Below are positions 37,561-51,502 of a stretch of DNA of 64,000 nucleotides, piece after piece; the stretch's first letter is position 1; every line of letters begins with the position of its first letter. The stretch is from Euwallacea fornicatus. Its lineage: Eukaryota > Arthropoda > Insecta > Coleoptera > Curculionidae. The stretch covers positions 3,534,001-3,598,000 of the forward strand of contig NC_089556.1 in NCBI RefSeq assembly GCF_040115645.1, given 5' to 3'. The notes below the pieces were generated by a model. That model searched no databases. It was not told the DNA's origin and saw only the letters and a program-made list of their open reading frames with translations. The position numbers were made by a program, and so were the translations under genes.

Positions 37561-40278
37561 TTAGTAATGATGGTAGAACGGCACTGGGTGGTGTTTCACA
37601 AACCTGGCGTTTTCTTGGTGCCCCAGTAAACTCTGTTGATCAGCCCCGCTGTTTACACCATAACTGGATTCCCCTCCTGCGTATTTCTTCTCTCCATATT
37701 TGCCCTGATCTGCGGCTTCCTTTTTAACAGCCAATTCATTGCTTACGTGACCTGCCTTTTTGTGTTCTTGTTCATTGAATTTGCCATCTTCGTGTCCTCC
37801 CTGAGGTTTTTAGTTATTTTAGCTTTAGTGTGACAAAGACCAATTCATTAATACCTTGTATGATGACGCTCCCTTCTGTCCAAATTGTCCGTTCTGACCG
37901 TTGAATGCGTAGTTGTCGGCTTCATCGTGCTCCTCATCGTAGTATTCCTCAGTTTTTCCAGTTTCATCCTTGTGATGGGATGATTTAAATCCTTTGATTA
38001 CATGTCCCTTCTTGTGTCCTTTTTTGATTGAATGCTCGGCCCCATTTTTACCTATTATTTGGGTTAAAATATTTCGGGTCGTGAGGTGTACGATATTATG
38101 TACCATCTTGGTTGAAAGACTGTCCTCCTTGATACTGCTTTCCGTCCTCCACTACATTTTTAGCTCCAGCTTTGTCACTATAATACCCCTCTTCGCCTTT
38201 TACGTCTTTCACTGCCTCAGATCCTTGCGAATACCCTTCTTTGCCATGGCTCGTTTCTTCTCCTTTCTTCCCATGAGCTTTCTCGTATTTCGCATCCTCC
38301 ACATTTTTTTTGCCTTCACTGAATTCGTTCTTCGCTACCTCTTCACCACCTGCGAATCAGTGTCAAGGTATAAATGCGGGTCAAGGTCATGATTAACAAT
38401 TTTTTTATTGACTAGACAAATGTTACAGTTCAGCTATTGTGAGTTTGTAATATTTTGAACCATGAAACCGCAATAAATAATGGTATCTGTGTTTGTGTTA
38501 TGCAATACTGTGGTTTCTTTTTAAAACCGAAACATTATTGGTTGTTGCCTACCGTAACCATGCACTATTGGAGCGATATATCCGCCACCGCCTAATCCCA
38601 CTGCTCCAATTCCAGGCCCGGCCCCGATAAAATGGGGGGCGATGTGACTTCCGTAGCCGATTCCTCCCACACCGATTTGGCCTACTCCTCCGTCAAGGCC
38701 TATTCCGCTGTACCCACCGCCGATACCTCCGATTCCTCCGCTCACTCCTCCAACACTTCCGAAGCCTACGGGACCCACACCTCCAATACCGCCTGAAAGT
38801 ATTTAGTCGTGGCAAACATTGTAACACGTGATATCTCAGAGGAGTGTTACCTGGGGCGATTCCAATTCCCACAGGAGCAACAGCTGCTCCGACTAATCCA
38901 GATTCTGCAGGGTAGTATCCGCCTTCTACCACATGGTACCCGCGGACTGGGACTGAAGTAGCAGAGGTTTTCATCATGTCTTCAGTTTCGTAGCGGTATT
39001 TGTAGACTGGGGAGCGATCAAAGGATGTTCGGATTCCATCCTCGCAAGAAATCTGGAATGATATTAAAATGGTTAAATTGTTGAAATGGTGATGGAAAAT
39101 ACGAAATCCTGCAGAGTTAATAACAAAGTCTCGAGTTCCATAATTTTAAATCAAATTGAATTTCTTAAAAATAACCAGTTAATAATTCCCTATTGCATTA
39201 CTCACTTTGCTCAGGTGGTTGGGTCCGATAATAATGGAAATTTTGAACAATCATATTTTTTTTACATAATTATTATTATAGCGGCTTGCTGGCCGTATTT
39301 AAAGTTTGTTGCTTTTTAGAAAAAACGATAAAAAAAACACATTTTTTTGGTTCAATTTTTACTGATATTCGTAGAAATTGTTCTTCTACCAAAGTTACTA
39401 TCATTTTATTTGATATACAGGGATTTTTGGCAAGTTTTACGTGCATTAATAAAGGTTAAAATTGCACTAATTTCTGCACAATATGAGTAGCTTTAAAAGA
39501 AAAATCAATTGCTGCCTAATTTAAATTTAGCGCCACATCTTAAATGCTCACACGGAAAGCCAATAAGAATACTTGACCAACCAACATCGAAAGCCTCCAG
39601 CTATCAACGAAGAACTAGTATGTTGGTTTCTCTGTCTAATTGTTTCGATAAGACGGTGACGGAAGACTCGAAATATAAACAATTTTTGATAAGTATTGTG
39701 AGGGGTTTCTGTCCATATTTGAAATGTTTTAGAGCGAAAGTATAAACGTCCTGGAAATTTCGATAAGAAGAGAATTTCCTAGAAATTAAACAGTGCACAA
39801 TATCTGTTCCATCGTATCCATTAGATTTATCTGCCTGGTCAGAAAAACCAAATTTTCGTAATGCTGACAAAGTTTTCAGTCAGATAATAATCGTTGGAAT
39901 ATTATAGCAAATAGACGTAGTTATCAGCTATTAACAAATTGCCTCTTAAATATTCAGATTTCGATGAATGCGAATGCGAAGTTTTAGCCCCGAAGAGTTT
40001 TTCTATCTACAACTATCTATTGTAAGATTATATTTTAAGGGTCTTTTTTGCCGTTCATGTTAACCCCGAAATAAACTAGGCCGAGGTCCATGTGTTGCTG
40101 AGAATATTTCATTCAAAGTGTACCCACTCAAGCCTGAAAATTAATGAAACAAATAGCTTTCGAGTTGTGTTAACATTTAAAATTTTTTGGGTAGTTTTTC
40201 GAATTTCAAGCTCTACCTCCTTACCTGCATCACACACAGAACGGCGACGAAAATTTGGACACCACAACCCCGGAGCAT
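37561..40278 (-). CDS. Secreted Gly-rich and Lys/His-rich protein (DUF4779-like)
   Basis: Six exons: 40225-40278, 38851-39052, 38553-38792, 38104-38349, 37855-38051, 37561-37800, in phase, 392 residues. Exon 1 is a signal peptide (MLRGCGVQIFVAVLCVMQ). Exon 2 encodes a Tyr/Val/Ala segment (SPVYKYRYETED, VRGYHVVEGGYYPAES). Exon 3 is about 80 residues of Gly/Ile/Val-rich repeats. Exon 4 is Lys/Glu/Gly-rich (EKAHGKKGEETSHGKEGYSQ). Exon 5 carries the KKGHKKGHVIKGFKSSHHKD block and acidic YYDEEHDEAD, the pattern I associate with insect DUF4779 proteins. The tail ends KHHPVPFYHHY. A role in cuticle or another extracellular matrix is inference from composition. Gene structure is well supported; family name less so. 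Confidence 0.82.
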
Positions 40279-40337
40279 TGTTATAGATTTCTTTTACCCT
40301 GTAGTGAAGGTGTTAATCCGAAAACGGTCTGGACAAG

Positions 40338-40372
40338 AACTGACTCAAACTATCACCATCAAAGATTATATA
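40338..40372 (-). promoter_or_regulatory. TATA box and initiator of the DUF4779-like gene
   Basis: On the minus strand TATATAA (40372-40366) is followed 31 bp later by TCAGTT (40343-40338), the arthropod initiator. Transcription would begin near 40341, 63 bp before the ATG at 40278. Spacing is canonical for a TATA-driven, probably stage-specific, promoter. Confidence 0.8.
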
Positions 40373-40856
40373 CTTAGGGAACAATCTGCATGTAACGATT
40401 TGGTTGGATGGTTTTCTTAAAGGCGACCTTTGTGCGGTCGGTGTCCTTGCATCAGTTTTCAGGAAGTACCGAAGAAAAAAGGCTAATGGACATTTTCCAC
40501 TTGTGTTTTCGCAATACGGTTTTGGTCACATGTGCTCTATGCGTATTCATGTGCTCGATCTCATGAGGATTGCCCCAAAAATTCACACAATGTTATTTTG
40601 AGCTCGCAGCACTATTGTAAAAGATATAGATAGTTTATGGGAAGGGATGATGGTGAACAAGCAGTCTTAACCAGGTAGGGTAATTGAGAGCATCGCGGTG
40701 TCCGAGGTATGATACCTATGGGAGATTACATCAAGGAATTCAGAGAAGTTCCGAAAATTGACCCCTTATTCGTAAAAAGGTCAATTTAACGGCAATTTAA
40801 GCTCTAATCCTTAATTAGAACCGTTAAAAGGTCGACGTAGTTTATACTGTGCAACA

Positions 40857-41115
40857 ATGAGGCAATATGCATTGTTTACGATTTTTCTGACTCTGATTTG
40901 GGCTAGATTACTGTCCCAGATGGAAATTGACGTGCGTTATTGACCTAAACTACTTTATTTAGGGTTGCGTTGTTTTCCTGAGAGCACTTTTATCCCTTCC
41001 CGTCATCGGCGCCCTGTTGCTATCCACAGGAATGGCGGGAGCAGGGTTTTGGATCAGGCAAACAGGAAATAACGCTGGAAGGCTCCCCAGACCGCCCAAA
41101 AAGTTGCGGGCTTGA
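40857..41115 (+). CDS. Candidate small membrane peptide (doubtful)
   Basis: An ATG at 40857 opens a signal-like peptide (MRQYALFTIFLTLIWARLLS) that runs to a possible donor GTGCGT at 40932. From 40963 an open frame encodes a hydrophobic segment (LRALLSLPVIGALLLSTGMA) and a basic tail ending KKLRA before TGA. Joining them in phase needs a 31-bp intron, shorter than insect spliceosomes normally accept, so the pair may be chance, or the true 5' exon may lie elsewhere. Confidence 0.25.
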
Positions 41116-41775
41116 TCCTGATTAAATGTGGGCGGCTGCTATCAAGTGTAATTAACCGAATTTATTACAGTAAAACTCAAGTCGTTGTTATTGTAGGTAC
41201 GTATTAAAAGAATTCCATAATATCGTATCTATTCTAATAAATAATTGTTTAAGTTCTGATAACGGCACGTCATAATTTCATAATCCTAGGTTTGTTGACT
41301 TTTAGATACAGAAAGCCTTGGGGGAGCAAAATATTTGTCGTGTAAATTGGCTATACAGAGGGATCTAATTTGCATGAGATTGGTGAAAAACACGTGAATG
41401 AGCAGGCCTGGTTGCTTTGGAGGATTTAAACTGCCACTGACCGTTTTCACAAAAAGCCTCCTCCACGCAGACTGTTTAAGGGTGGTCGATTTCGCCCTTG
41501 TTCTGCAACAAATAGCTGCTGCTTTTCCCATATACATATCGGTTGTTTCGGGTGTGTCCTGTTAAAAGTCGCTCATCGTTTCTGTTCCTATCTCGAACTC
41601 GCGTTTGACTGCATCTTCTAGGGCAAGTTCGTAAGTATATGCCCGAATATCGTAGCTGTGTTTCTGCATTCATGCATGCATTTCTTATCGTTTTCAGCTC
41701 GGCTTTTTTCTGACAAAAAGTCTTTGGTCAGACTTCAAAATAGTGCTCTCCAGCGTGTTCACCTTTTCTACCTCA
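41116..41775. other. Intergenic, nothing recognised
   Basis: Overlapping minus-strand open frames at 41286-41673 show no family motif. The last part may be promoter for the candidate exon at 41776. Confidence 0.35.
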
Positions 41776-41804
41776 ATGTCTGCATCGGACGAGGAACGAG
41801 ATGA
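41776..41804 (+). other. Candidate alternative first exon of uridine phosphorylase
   Basis: ATG followed by SASDEERD and two bases of a Glu codon, then a consensus donor GTAAGT at 41805. The phase (two bases left over) is exactly what exon 49952-50075 needs, giving MSASDEERDE joined to YPDGTVKL. The intron would be 8.1 kb. No other gene on this strand lies between. It is supported by start context and splice consensus only. Confidence 0.4.
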
Positions 41805-43497
41805 GTAAGTGCTGTTTCTCAGTATTATTATTCTTATTATTATGGCAAAGGTCCTCCCGTATTCGCGAGCATGTTTAATAACACCTTTTACATAATTCAA
41901 ACCATAACGTCTTTTTTGTGTTGTCATTATTATGGTTTTTCTCACCTTTTACAGATCCTATATCTTTCATAAATTATGTTTTATTCCGTGACCTTGTCCC
42001 TTCTAATTCAAGTATGCATGACCACAATGGCCAAACAAGGAAAAAGCGGCAAGAGAATTGCAAATCGATAAATTATCTACAAATCGATTGATCAAGCCGC
42101 TGGTGAGCACACAGGGTGGCACAATAATCCCGGGCCTATAATTTTTCATCACTTTTTTTTATTATTATTAAAATCACGCAATTTCCTTTGGTCTACAAAT
42201 ACGCACTTTCATGCCACTAACCTTGACTTGAAAATTACACCTTTAGTTAAAATAAGAAAAAACCGGTCCATTAATGCGAGAGATGTGAATGTAAGATTTT
42301 AATGATCTTATTAGATCAGAAAAAAGTTAAACTAATTTCCTCTGTTGTAACCAACATTTCACGCACGTATTATACCGAGAAATTAGCATACATTCTTTCC
42401 TAACTCCCAAGCAGAAAGGTTGATCTTGAATCTGTTATAGGTAGAAACGCGTTTATTACCATAGAGTACGCTCCATACAACGCAGCTCATTTTGAGTCAA
42501 ATTGTGTGGGGGCCATACCTGGATCTGCCCAAGTTTAGTAGATGCAGTCAATGTAACTCATGCTAACCTAAATTGAGTGTAGATCTGGGTAAACATTGTC
42601 TATATTCATTGCTCATAGTATGGGACATTGCGGTTGCTATAATATTTTTTCGTCGGAAATTCGACGTATTCGGTTATTTTCAAAACGTTTCTGGCCTGTT
42701 TTGATAGAAGTTTCCGTAATAGTTATGCAGCTGATGAATAATACTACCTAATCCATCTGTCATGCGCAGATATGTTTGTCAGACGAAGACTGAGACTGAC
42801 AATAAGACTGACATTCGAAAAGGCCCCGGCAAAATTAATGTTTTTCAGATATTCTTGCAAAGACTCTCCAGAGAGTTCTATTGCATTGTTCGCATTGAAC
42901 GAGCTAGAGGCGCGTGGCGTATTCAGTCCTCTTTTAGGTTTTTAAATGTTAAATTGATCATCAAATATTTATATCAATTTATACCCGCACGGTTTGCGAC
43001 TGCCTCAATTTAGATCAAATTACACGTTCCTATCGTGGTTTTCCACCATAGCTAACTCAAGTTTGAATGCTACATTTGGTTTTTTGCACTCATTCACATT
43101 TTTATTTCAATTGAGGTTTTTACCTCCTTAATTGATTTAAGTTCTTTGCCATAATTCTCTTAATTCCCCGTGTTTTTCTGTTGTCTGAAGTCCGTTTGAT
43201 AGATTACTTTTTATTATTATCCAGTCTTCGATCGTCAATATCAATACATATTTAAAGCGGACGAGTGGTTTATGATCAATGCATATTTTGTAACTTTAAC
43301 CATATTGGTAGGATCGCACACGTTTACAGGCACAATATCGCAATACGCCCGATTGACCATGTCGCGGGAGTGGTAATCCCTTGATTTTTTTTTAGTAGAG
43401 AATATGAGTCAAGCGATAAATCACTTTAAAGGTTTTTTAATTTTTTAAACAACAGTGTCAAAGTTTTGTTTTTTTTAAAGATTTTTCACAATTTTTA

Positions 43498-43790
43498 ATT
43501 TTTCAAAAGTTGGTCGTAAATGCATTCCATTATTCTCCATACAATATACAAACGGTCTTCAAACTCTCTTTGAAGTAATACTTGAAGGTCCTGTACACGA
43601 GTTTCTTAAACCACACTTTTAAGGTATACCCAAAAGAAAACATCGAGATGTTTGAGATCGGGAGATTTAGTTGGGCACTAGACGGTGTCCCTTCTACCAA
43701 CATGTCTTTTAGGAAAATCATTGTCAAGAAAGTGTCAAACCGGTAGAACATAATGTGGAGAGACACCATCCTCTTGGAAATGGAATAGAT
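43498..43790 (-). pseudogene. Mariner-like transposase relic
   Basis: The minus strand reads FQEDGVSPHYVLP, then (after frame changes) FLDNDFPKR, SPDLKHLDVFFWVYLKS and a Leu-rich end. These correspond to the second and third catalytic-Asp blocks (FQQDGxxPHY; RSPDLxxLDxFLWG) of mariner-like DDE transposases. Stops and frameshifts make it dead. Element ends were not found. Confidence 0.65.
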
Positions 43791-44923
43791 CCTAATCAAA
43801 AATTGGGTGTCCATTTTTGCTCGTTCTTCTTTTGGCGATTTCACGAAAAAACGCATTTTTAGGAATCATCCTAAATAAATTTTTACATTGGGATACATTT
43901 TTGAAAACTATGGGAAAAAATAAAAAATATGAAGTTTGTTCTTTCTTGATAATTAAAAGACAGTGAAATTGGGGTCTCAGGGATCGTACGGATATTAATT
44001 CATTAGAAACTGAAATTGAGTAATTTTTTTTTCTTAAATTTAGTATTAATTTCTGAAGTTACAATGACTGGGAGTGTTTCACTCGTGGTTCCCCAACAAG
44101 TAGACCCACAGGAAAATTCAAACATTTAAATTTTAAAGTTGGACGAGTTATATTCGACGGCTAAAATCGAGATATTGTCGTGAATTATCATTCGGTTGAC
44201 GCGGTGTCATAATACACTTCATACACAAAGTCTGTTGTTTCGTTGTCAGCCGTGTTACTGTGGCTGCAGGCAAAATCGTGTATGGAACTGGGTTGTGTGG
44301 AAATGCTGATACAAAGTTCTTAGCTAGTGGAAGCTTTCTGGGACAATTTGCTTTTCCTGAGGAAATTTGGATTAACTCCACTTTGACTAGATCTGGTGAT
44401 GGTAAAATGTTGAAAAAAAACCTTTTCTGCAGTCAAGCTATTTTTAATTTTTAAGGAAGACCACAATTGGCCTTGTTATATATTCTGTTTTTAGGTGTCC
44501 TGATGTTCGCTTAGAATAGAGAATCCGATAAGTTGTTGATGATTCTGCCGATTTTTCACGGGGTGCTACCACCTTTTCTTCCCAAGCCCGTAACTACATC
44601 ATAATTAAGCGGTGTGCTAGAATCTGTTAAACCGCTTTAGGAAACTGTTTTCGGTTAATATTGTAGTTTCTACTTTTCCTTTATCCTGAGGTGTTGCTCT
44701 CTAGCTGCGAGACGGTCCCTTAATTCCTCTTTGAGAGTCTTCCGTTTCTCTATTTGCTCAAGTTACCACATTTCCTGCCTTTCTTCCTGTTCGCTGTGTG
44801 CTGTTGCTGGTGATGTTTCCGCCGTTCCTTTCCGAATTGCTTCAGATCTTCCTTCTGGCATAATCCACGCAATGTCAGGGCAATAAGCGCCCGCTTAGGG
44901 TTCAGCATAAGTCTTTGAATATA

Positions 44924-46323
44924 CTGCGTGAAATGGAAAAGAGAACACCCCGGAAAAATTGTTTTATTTAAATAATGTTTGGTGTGCATGTTTGTATATG
45001 AGAACATAAAAAAATATTAAATTTTCAACCATATTTATCGATGTATTTACGAGTTATTAGAAAGTTTTGTTTTTTTTTCCACAAAAATTTAAATAAATAT
45101 CAACAATACGACTGCAAAATATCATTTATTGGTGTATTGTGTGCTTAGAAAGTGCATTTAGATTAATCAAATATGTCTAAATGCAGAATGCAGTGAAATT
45201 TTTATCAATTGAGAACGACTTTGAAGGAGGTATGACTTGTGGGTGTACGAGAGGCGGATCGGTCATTTAGGGAAATCGCCACTAGATTGAACCATAGTAT
45301 AAACATTATAGTAAGATGTGGCCAGGCATAGTTTCTAGAAGTGCAAACGGGCAGAAGGAGAAGTACTAAACGATTCCGAAGAACTACAAAACACCAAGAT
45401 CGCTGCCTTCGAATTATGACCCTAAGAGATGGTCTCGTCGAGGACGCTGGCGGATCAGTGACTTGCTGAGTAGGGAAGGCCCTTTGGGATACGAATCATT
45501 TATTGTTGAATAAGAAGTTTCGGACTGATTTCTTACCGACCTCATTTTACGTTATCCCACAACTTAAATCAACTGCAATGGCGCAGAGAAAGGATGCATT
45601 TGAATCCGGAATGGGATAATAATGTGTTTAGTGACGAATCCAGATTTTATTTGGGTACGCATGAAGGCCGAGCAAGAGTAAGAAGAAGACGGGATAAAAG
45701 ATGGGATCCTCAGTTTACAATATAGACGCATGTCCATCAAACTTTTAGAGTAATGGCTTGGGGTGCTATGGCATATGGTAGCAGGTCACCTTTAATTTCA
45801 TTAGAGGCAGTATGACAGCCCAATATTACATCCAAGAAGTCCTGGAGCTGCATCTGGTGCCTTATTTAGAAATTCTTGTTAATCCAGTTTCCAGCTGAAC
45901 AATGCACGACCACATGACAATGGACCTCTTTCAACAAAATGCGATCAATTTTTTATCTTGACCACCTCGCGTTCCAGATCTCTCACCTATTGCACATGCA
46001 TGGGATATTGCAGGTAGAACGTTGCATAATTTACCTCATTCCCCACAAACCCTATCGACGCTATATCATGCTGTCCAGTTAATCTGGAATGAGGTCTTGT
46101 AAGAGGATATCAATCACTTCTTTAGATCCACGTTTAAACGTGTACAGGAATGTATAAAACACCGCGTGTGATCGAGAAATTACATTTTGTTTTTTTGTTT
46201 TTTATCAATTAAATTTCTTCAATTTTTTAAGGAAGTACTTGTTTTAGGGAAAGAAACATGCATATGAAAAATTATTCAAATGAAGCCATTTTTACGGTGC
46301 GTTCTCTTTTCTATGTCGCACTG
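44924..46323 (+). mobile_element. Decayed Tc1-like transposon, 1.4 kb
   Basis: Both ends are flanked by TA. The inverted ends align over about 75 bp with gaps: left contains AAGAGAACACCCCGGAAAAA, right (reverse complement) AAGAGAACGCACCGTAAAAA, and both reach ATTT-AATAAT and GCATGTTT. The plus-strand transposase relic spans about 45180-46170. Fragments include ANDNARPH-like LNNARPHDNGP and PDLSPIAHAWDIAGRTLHNL. Many stops. Inactive. Confidence 0.82.
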
Positions 46324-46544
46324 TATAGTTCAGTGGAATCCCGCTTTTATTACCAATCGTTGTGTCTTTGAATAACTCTAGTTTAGTCGCTTTCAAGGTA
46401 AACACTATTGACTCGACCAGTCCCAGTAGTCACCAATCACATTACTATTCACTACTAAATACTTTGAATCGCTTATTAGAATCGTTACTTTTTACGGCTC
46501 TACTTATCTTAGACTTCCTCGCTCTTATTAACGATCTTCTTATA

Positions 46545-47167
46545 CAGGGTGAGTCGGGAGGATCGTGCCAAAGTTCAGGAGCGTGTTGTACATGAAAAAT
46601 AAATGTAAAAAAACTCAAATGTTGTTATTCGATTTTCGTTTGTTTGCAAGTTATAGCGTAAATAATTTTTTTTAACTAGGATTCTATTTACCATAAACGT
46701 ACCTTTCCTGGACGTTGGATTGGACGCAGTGGCCCTATTAGTTGGCCTCCAAGGTCTCCAGACCTCACACCACTAGACTATTGTTTGTGGGGTTGGTTTA
46801 AAACTGAAGTGTACAGAGTAAAAGTGGACACTCAAGATGTACTAATTCAACGCATTAGAAATGCTGCAGCTGCTATTAAAGAAAGACATGAAACAATCAG
46901 GAGCGCAACGAATGCTCTTCGTAGACGAAGCCGAAAATGTTTAGAAGTTTATGGTAATATGTTTGAACATTTACTATGATATCCAAACGTTAATTCATGG
47001 AATTTCTTATGAAATTTATAAATTTTTTAAATTTTATGTTTTAATTTTATTTACGCCATAACTTGTAAACAAACGAAAATCGGATAACAACATTTGAGTT
47101 TTTTTACATTTATTTTTCATGTACAACACGCTCCTGAAGTTTGGCACGATCCTCCCGACTCACCCGG
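46545..47167 (+). mobile_element. Deletion-derivative DDE element with ~120-bp inverted ends
   Basis: Flanked by TA on both sides. The ends are near-perfect inverted repeats of about 120 bp (CAGGGTGAGTCGGGAGGATC at the left, the same with CCGGGTGAG at the right). Inside, from about 46690 to 46979 on the plus strand, an uninterrupted transposase C-terminus remains: RWIGRSGPISWPPRSPDLTP, LDYCLWGWFKTEVYR and a Leu/Arg-rich end CLEVYGNMFEHLL. The N-terminal and catalytic core are missing. The ends are little diverged, so the insertion is fairly young. Confidence 0.88.
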
Positions 47168-49116
47168 TATGTCTAAAGATCCTACGACTAGAAGATTCCA
47201 CAACTTTCTTACAAATATGCGAACAGGATATCGACACAAATAAAAAGAAGAAACAAATAACTCGTCAAGCGCACCGCCTAAACCTTTTTTTTTTGTTTCT
47301 GTGAATTACGTACGTCGGTAGCTTGCCAGTCGTACCAGCCGTACCAGCATATAGAACATATAGATTACTCCCGGTCATCATCTTGCCTATCGGTTCGCAA
47401 AAGCTTATAAGCGGTCAGCGAAATTGTGTGCAGTGTATGCATTTCTCATGGGTCAACAAATTACAAGTTTCGGTACTGTAGCTGTCACGTCGTCTTGTCT
47501 TTCTGAGAAGTCGACAAGAGTACTTTGTGCTTTGTATCGCGCGAGAGCTGTATGTGTTGTATATGCGTGCATTAGTACTTTTCATTTCAATCCTAAGTTG
47601 CGTTATACTTGTTCATTAACTTTTTACGAATTTTATACGGAAAGGATGCTTCATACTAATCTTATCACCGGCATTATTTTCAATTTTCTTTTAATGATCA
47701 TGCAACCTCTTATAAGTATTTAATTCATCAAGTGCCATTAAAAGTAACATCATATACAGGGTGTCTTAGATGACTTAAGCAATTCCCTGGATTCGCATAG
47801 AAAACAGCGAAATGACGCAAGTTCTAGAGGTGCTCACTCCCGAAGGGGGCAAGCTGACATTAGGTTTTGTTAAACAACTGAATATAAATTGCTCATTTTT
47901 CCATGTGATAAATTCTAATTATTATTCCGTAAAACGGTGGCTTTTAAATAAAAATTTCCTGTTTCGTTCACCAAGCACGGACTGGCTTTAACAGAATGAT
48001 GCCCATTTTCTATTACTCATGTAAGTATGATAAAAGTTCCACGACAATTTATTCTAGATAGATTGAACTTTGGTCATCAAAAAATATATTGCGTTCTGAT
48101 TACGGTGAAATGGACAATTCTCCAAAATCTTATAAAGCCCTTAAAACACCTAACAACATTGGTGAACCACAAGGGGAGAATATCAAAGCAGTAAAAATTT
48201 TATCAGTTTATGCCACAGCAACGACACAAAAGTGTCATAATAACACTCAGTACCGGCCTTATGGGAGGGCGACGTTGGCCGAGGGCCCAAGGCGGCAGAC
48301 TTGCTAAGGCCGGGTTTGATAATACTGGAAAATATTCGACCAGCAGAAATGCATGATATTAGCAAATTATACTTAAATATAGCCGGTCGGTAATTTAAAT
48401 ACTGCACTTAACGAAAACACGTTTGTTTCAGGAACGGTCCGTTCAATCGTCATTGACCCGGAGCACCTTTTTTCACCTTAAGGCATTGTTCATTTGAAAA
48501 AATATTGTGGCACCTTTGTTATACACGGAGAAAAAAAGGACGTTATTCTCTTAAAGCCAATCCGTCCTTGGCGAATTTAACGAATACCGTTTTACGGTGC
48601 TGAAATTAGAATCCAGCATATTAACAAATGGTTAGTTTAACCGCAGTATTTCGACATAAAACGTTCGAGGAAAACCAGTGGCGAGCTGTTGCCTCTAGGG
48701 GTGGGCATCTCCGTAGATCTTGATGATATTTTAATGTCTTCCATATCAATCTGGGGAATTCTGCACGTTTTTATGTTCGCATAATATTACCAAAAAGGGA
48801 TTTTTATTATTGTTCGTTTTCAATTCTGAGCCGTAGGTGCGTTTTCAGAAGATTCCAATAGTAACCACAGACACCTCACTCGTTTCGCGTCAAGCTTTAT
48901 GAATAAAAAAAAAACAGGTGAATAAATAGAAAGCGATGCAACCTTTTTCTCAGATACAGTAACACTGTATACGTCATGTGTCATTTGATAACAAATACTC
49001 ATTTTTTTATAATTCGTGCAGGTATAAAATCGTCGATTAGCAGGACAATTTTCATATCGAGGGGCTTCCTGCACTAAATCCCAGTACGAGCATATCGTCG
49101 TACATTTGAGCAACGG
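47168..49116. other. Intron/intergenic upstream of uridine phosphorylase
   Basis: An isolated transposon-like terminus (CAGGGTGTCTTAGATGAC, 47757 onward) has no visible partner. The rest, including a GC-richer patch at 48240-48310, shows no coding pattern. Confidence 0.35.
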
Positions 49117-49124
49117 TTTAAATA
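49117..49124 (+). promoter_or_regulatory. TATA-like element before uridine phosphorylase
   Basis: TTTAAATA lies 57-64 bp before the ATG at 49181. A start near 49150 would give a 5' UTR of about 30 bases. Suggestive only. Confidence 0.4.
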
Positions 49125-49180
49125 CACGAAACTATCATTTAACGTTCGTTTACAGTAGTAATCTAAAAAGCCAATTTGAT

Positions 49181-51327
<2,147 letters not shown>

Positions 51328-51417
51328 TCTTTAATTTTGTTTATTTTGTTTTTAGTCATCTAGGATAACGTAAACACTGAGGGCGAATGCATGATCCGGT
51401 CGGATTAAATTCATGTA

Positions 51418-51502
51418 AATAAAAGCGACGTTCTTGGACGAAACATTTTTATAAAAAAATATTGGGAAAGCGTAAGACCGTACTGACACCATAATTAATA
51501 AA
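51418..51502 (+). terminator. Polyadenylation signals, uridine phosphorylase
   Basis: AATAAA at 51418-51423 and 51497-51502, 91 and 170 bp after the stop codon. Confidence 0.7.

Noticed and set aside
37636..38392. Long hydrophobic plus-strand frames suggesting a membrane protein
   Set aside because: Complement of the Lys/Glu/Gly-rich exons of the DUF4779-like gene, which reads as hydrophobic on the other strand.
48240..48320. GC-richer patch that might be a retroelement or RNA gene
   Set aside because: Too short, and no coding frame or structure was found.
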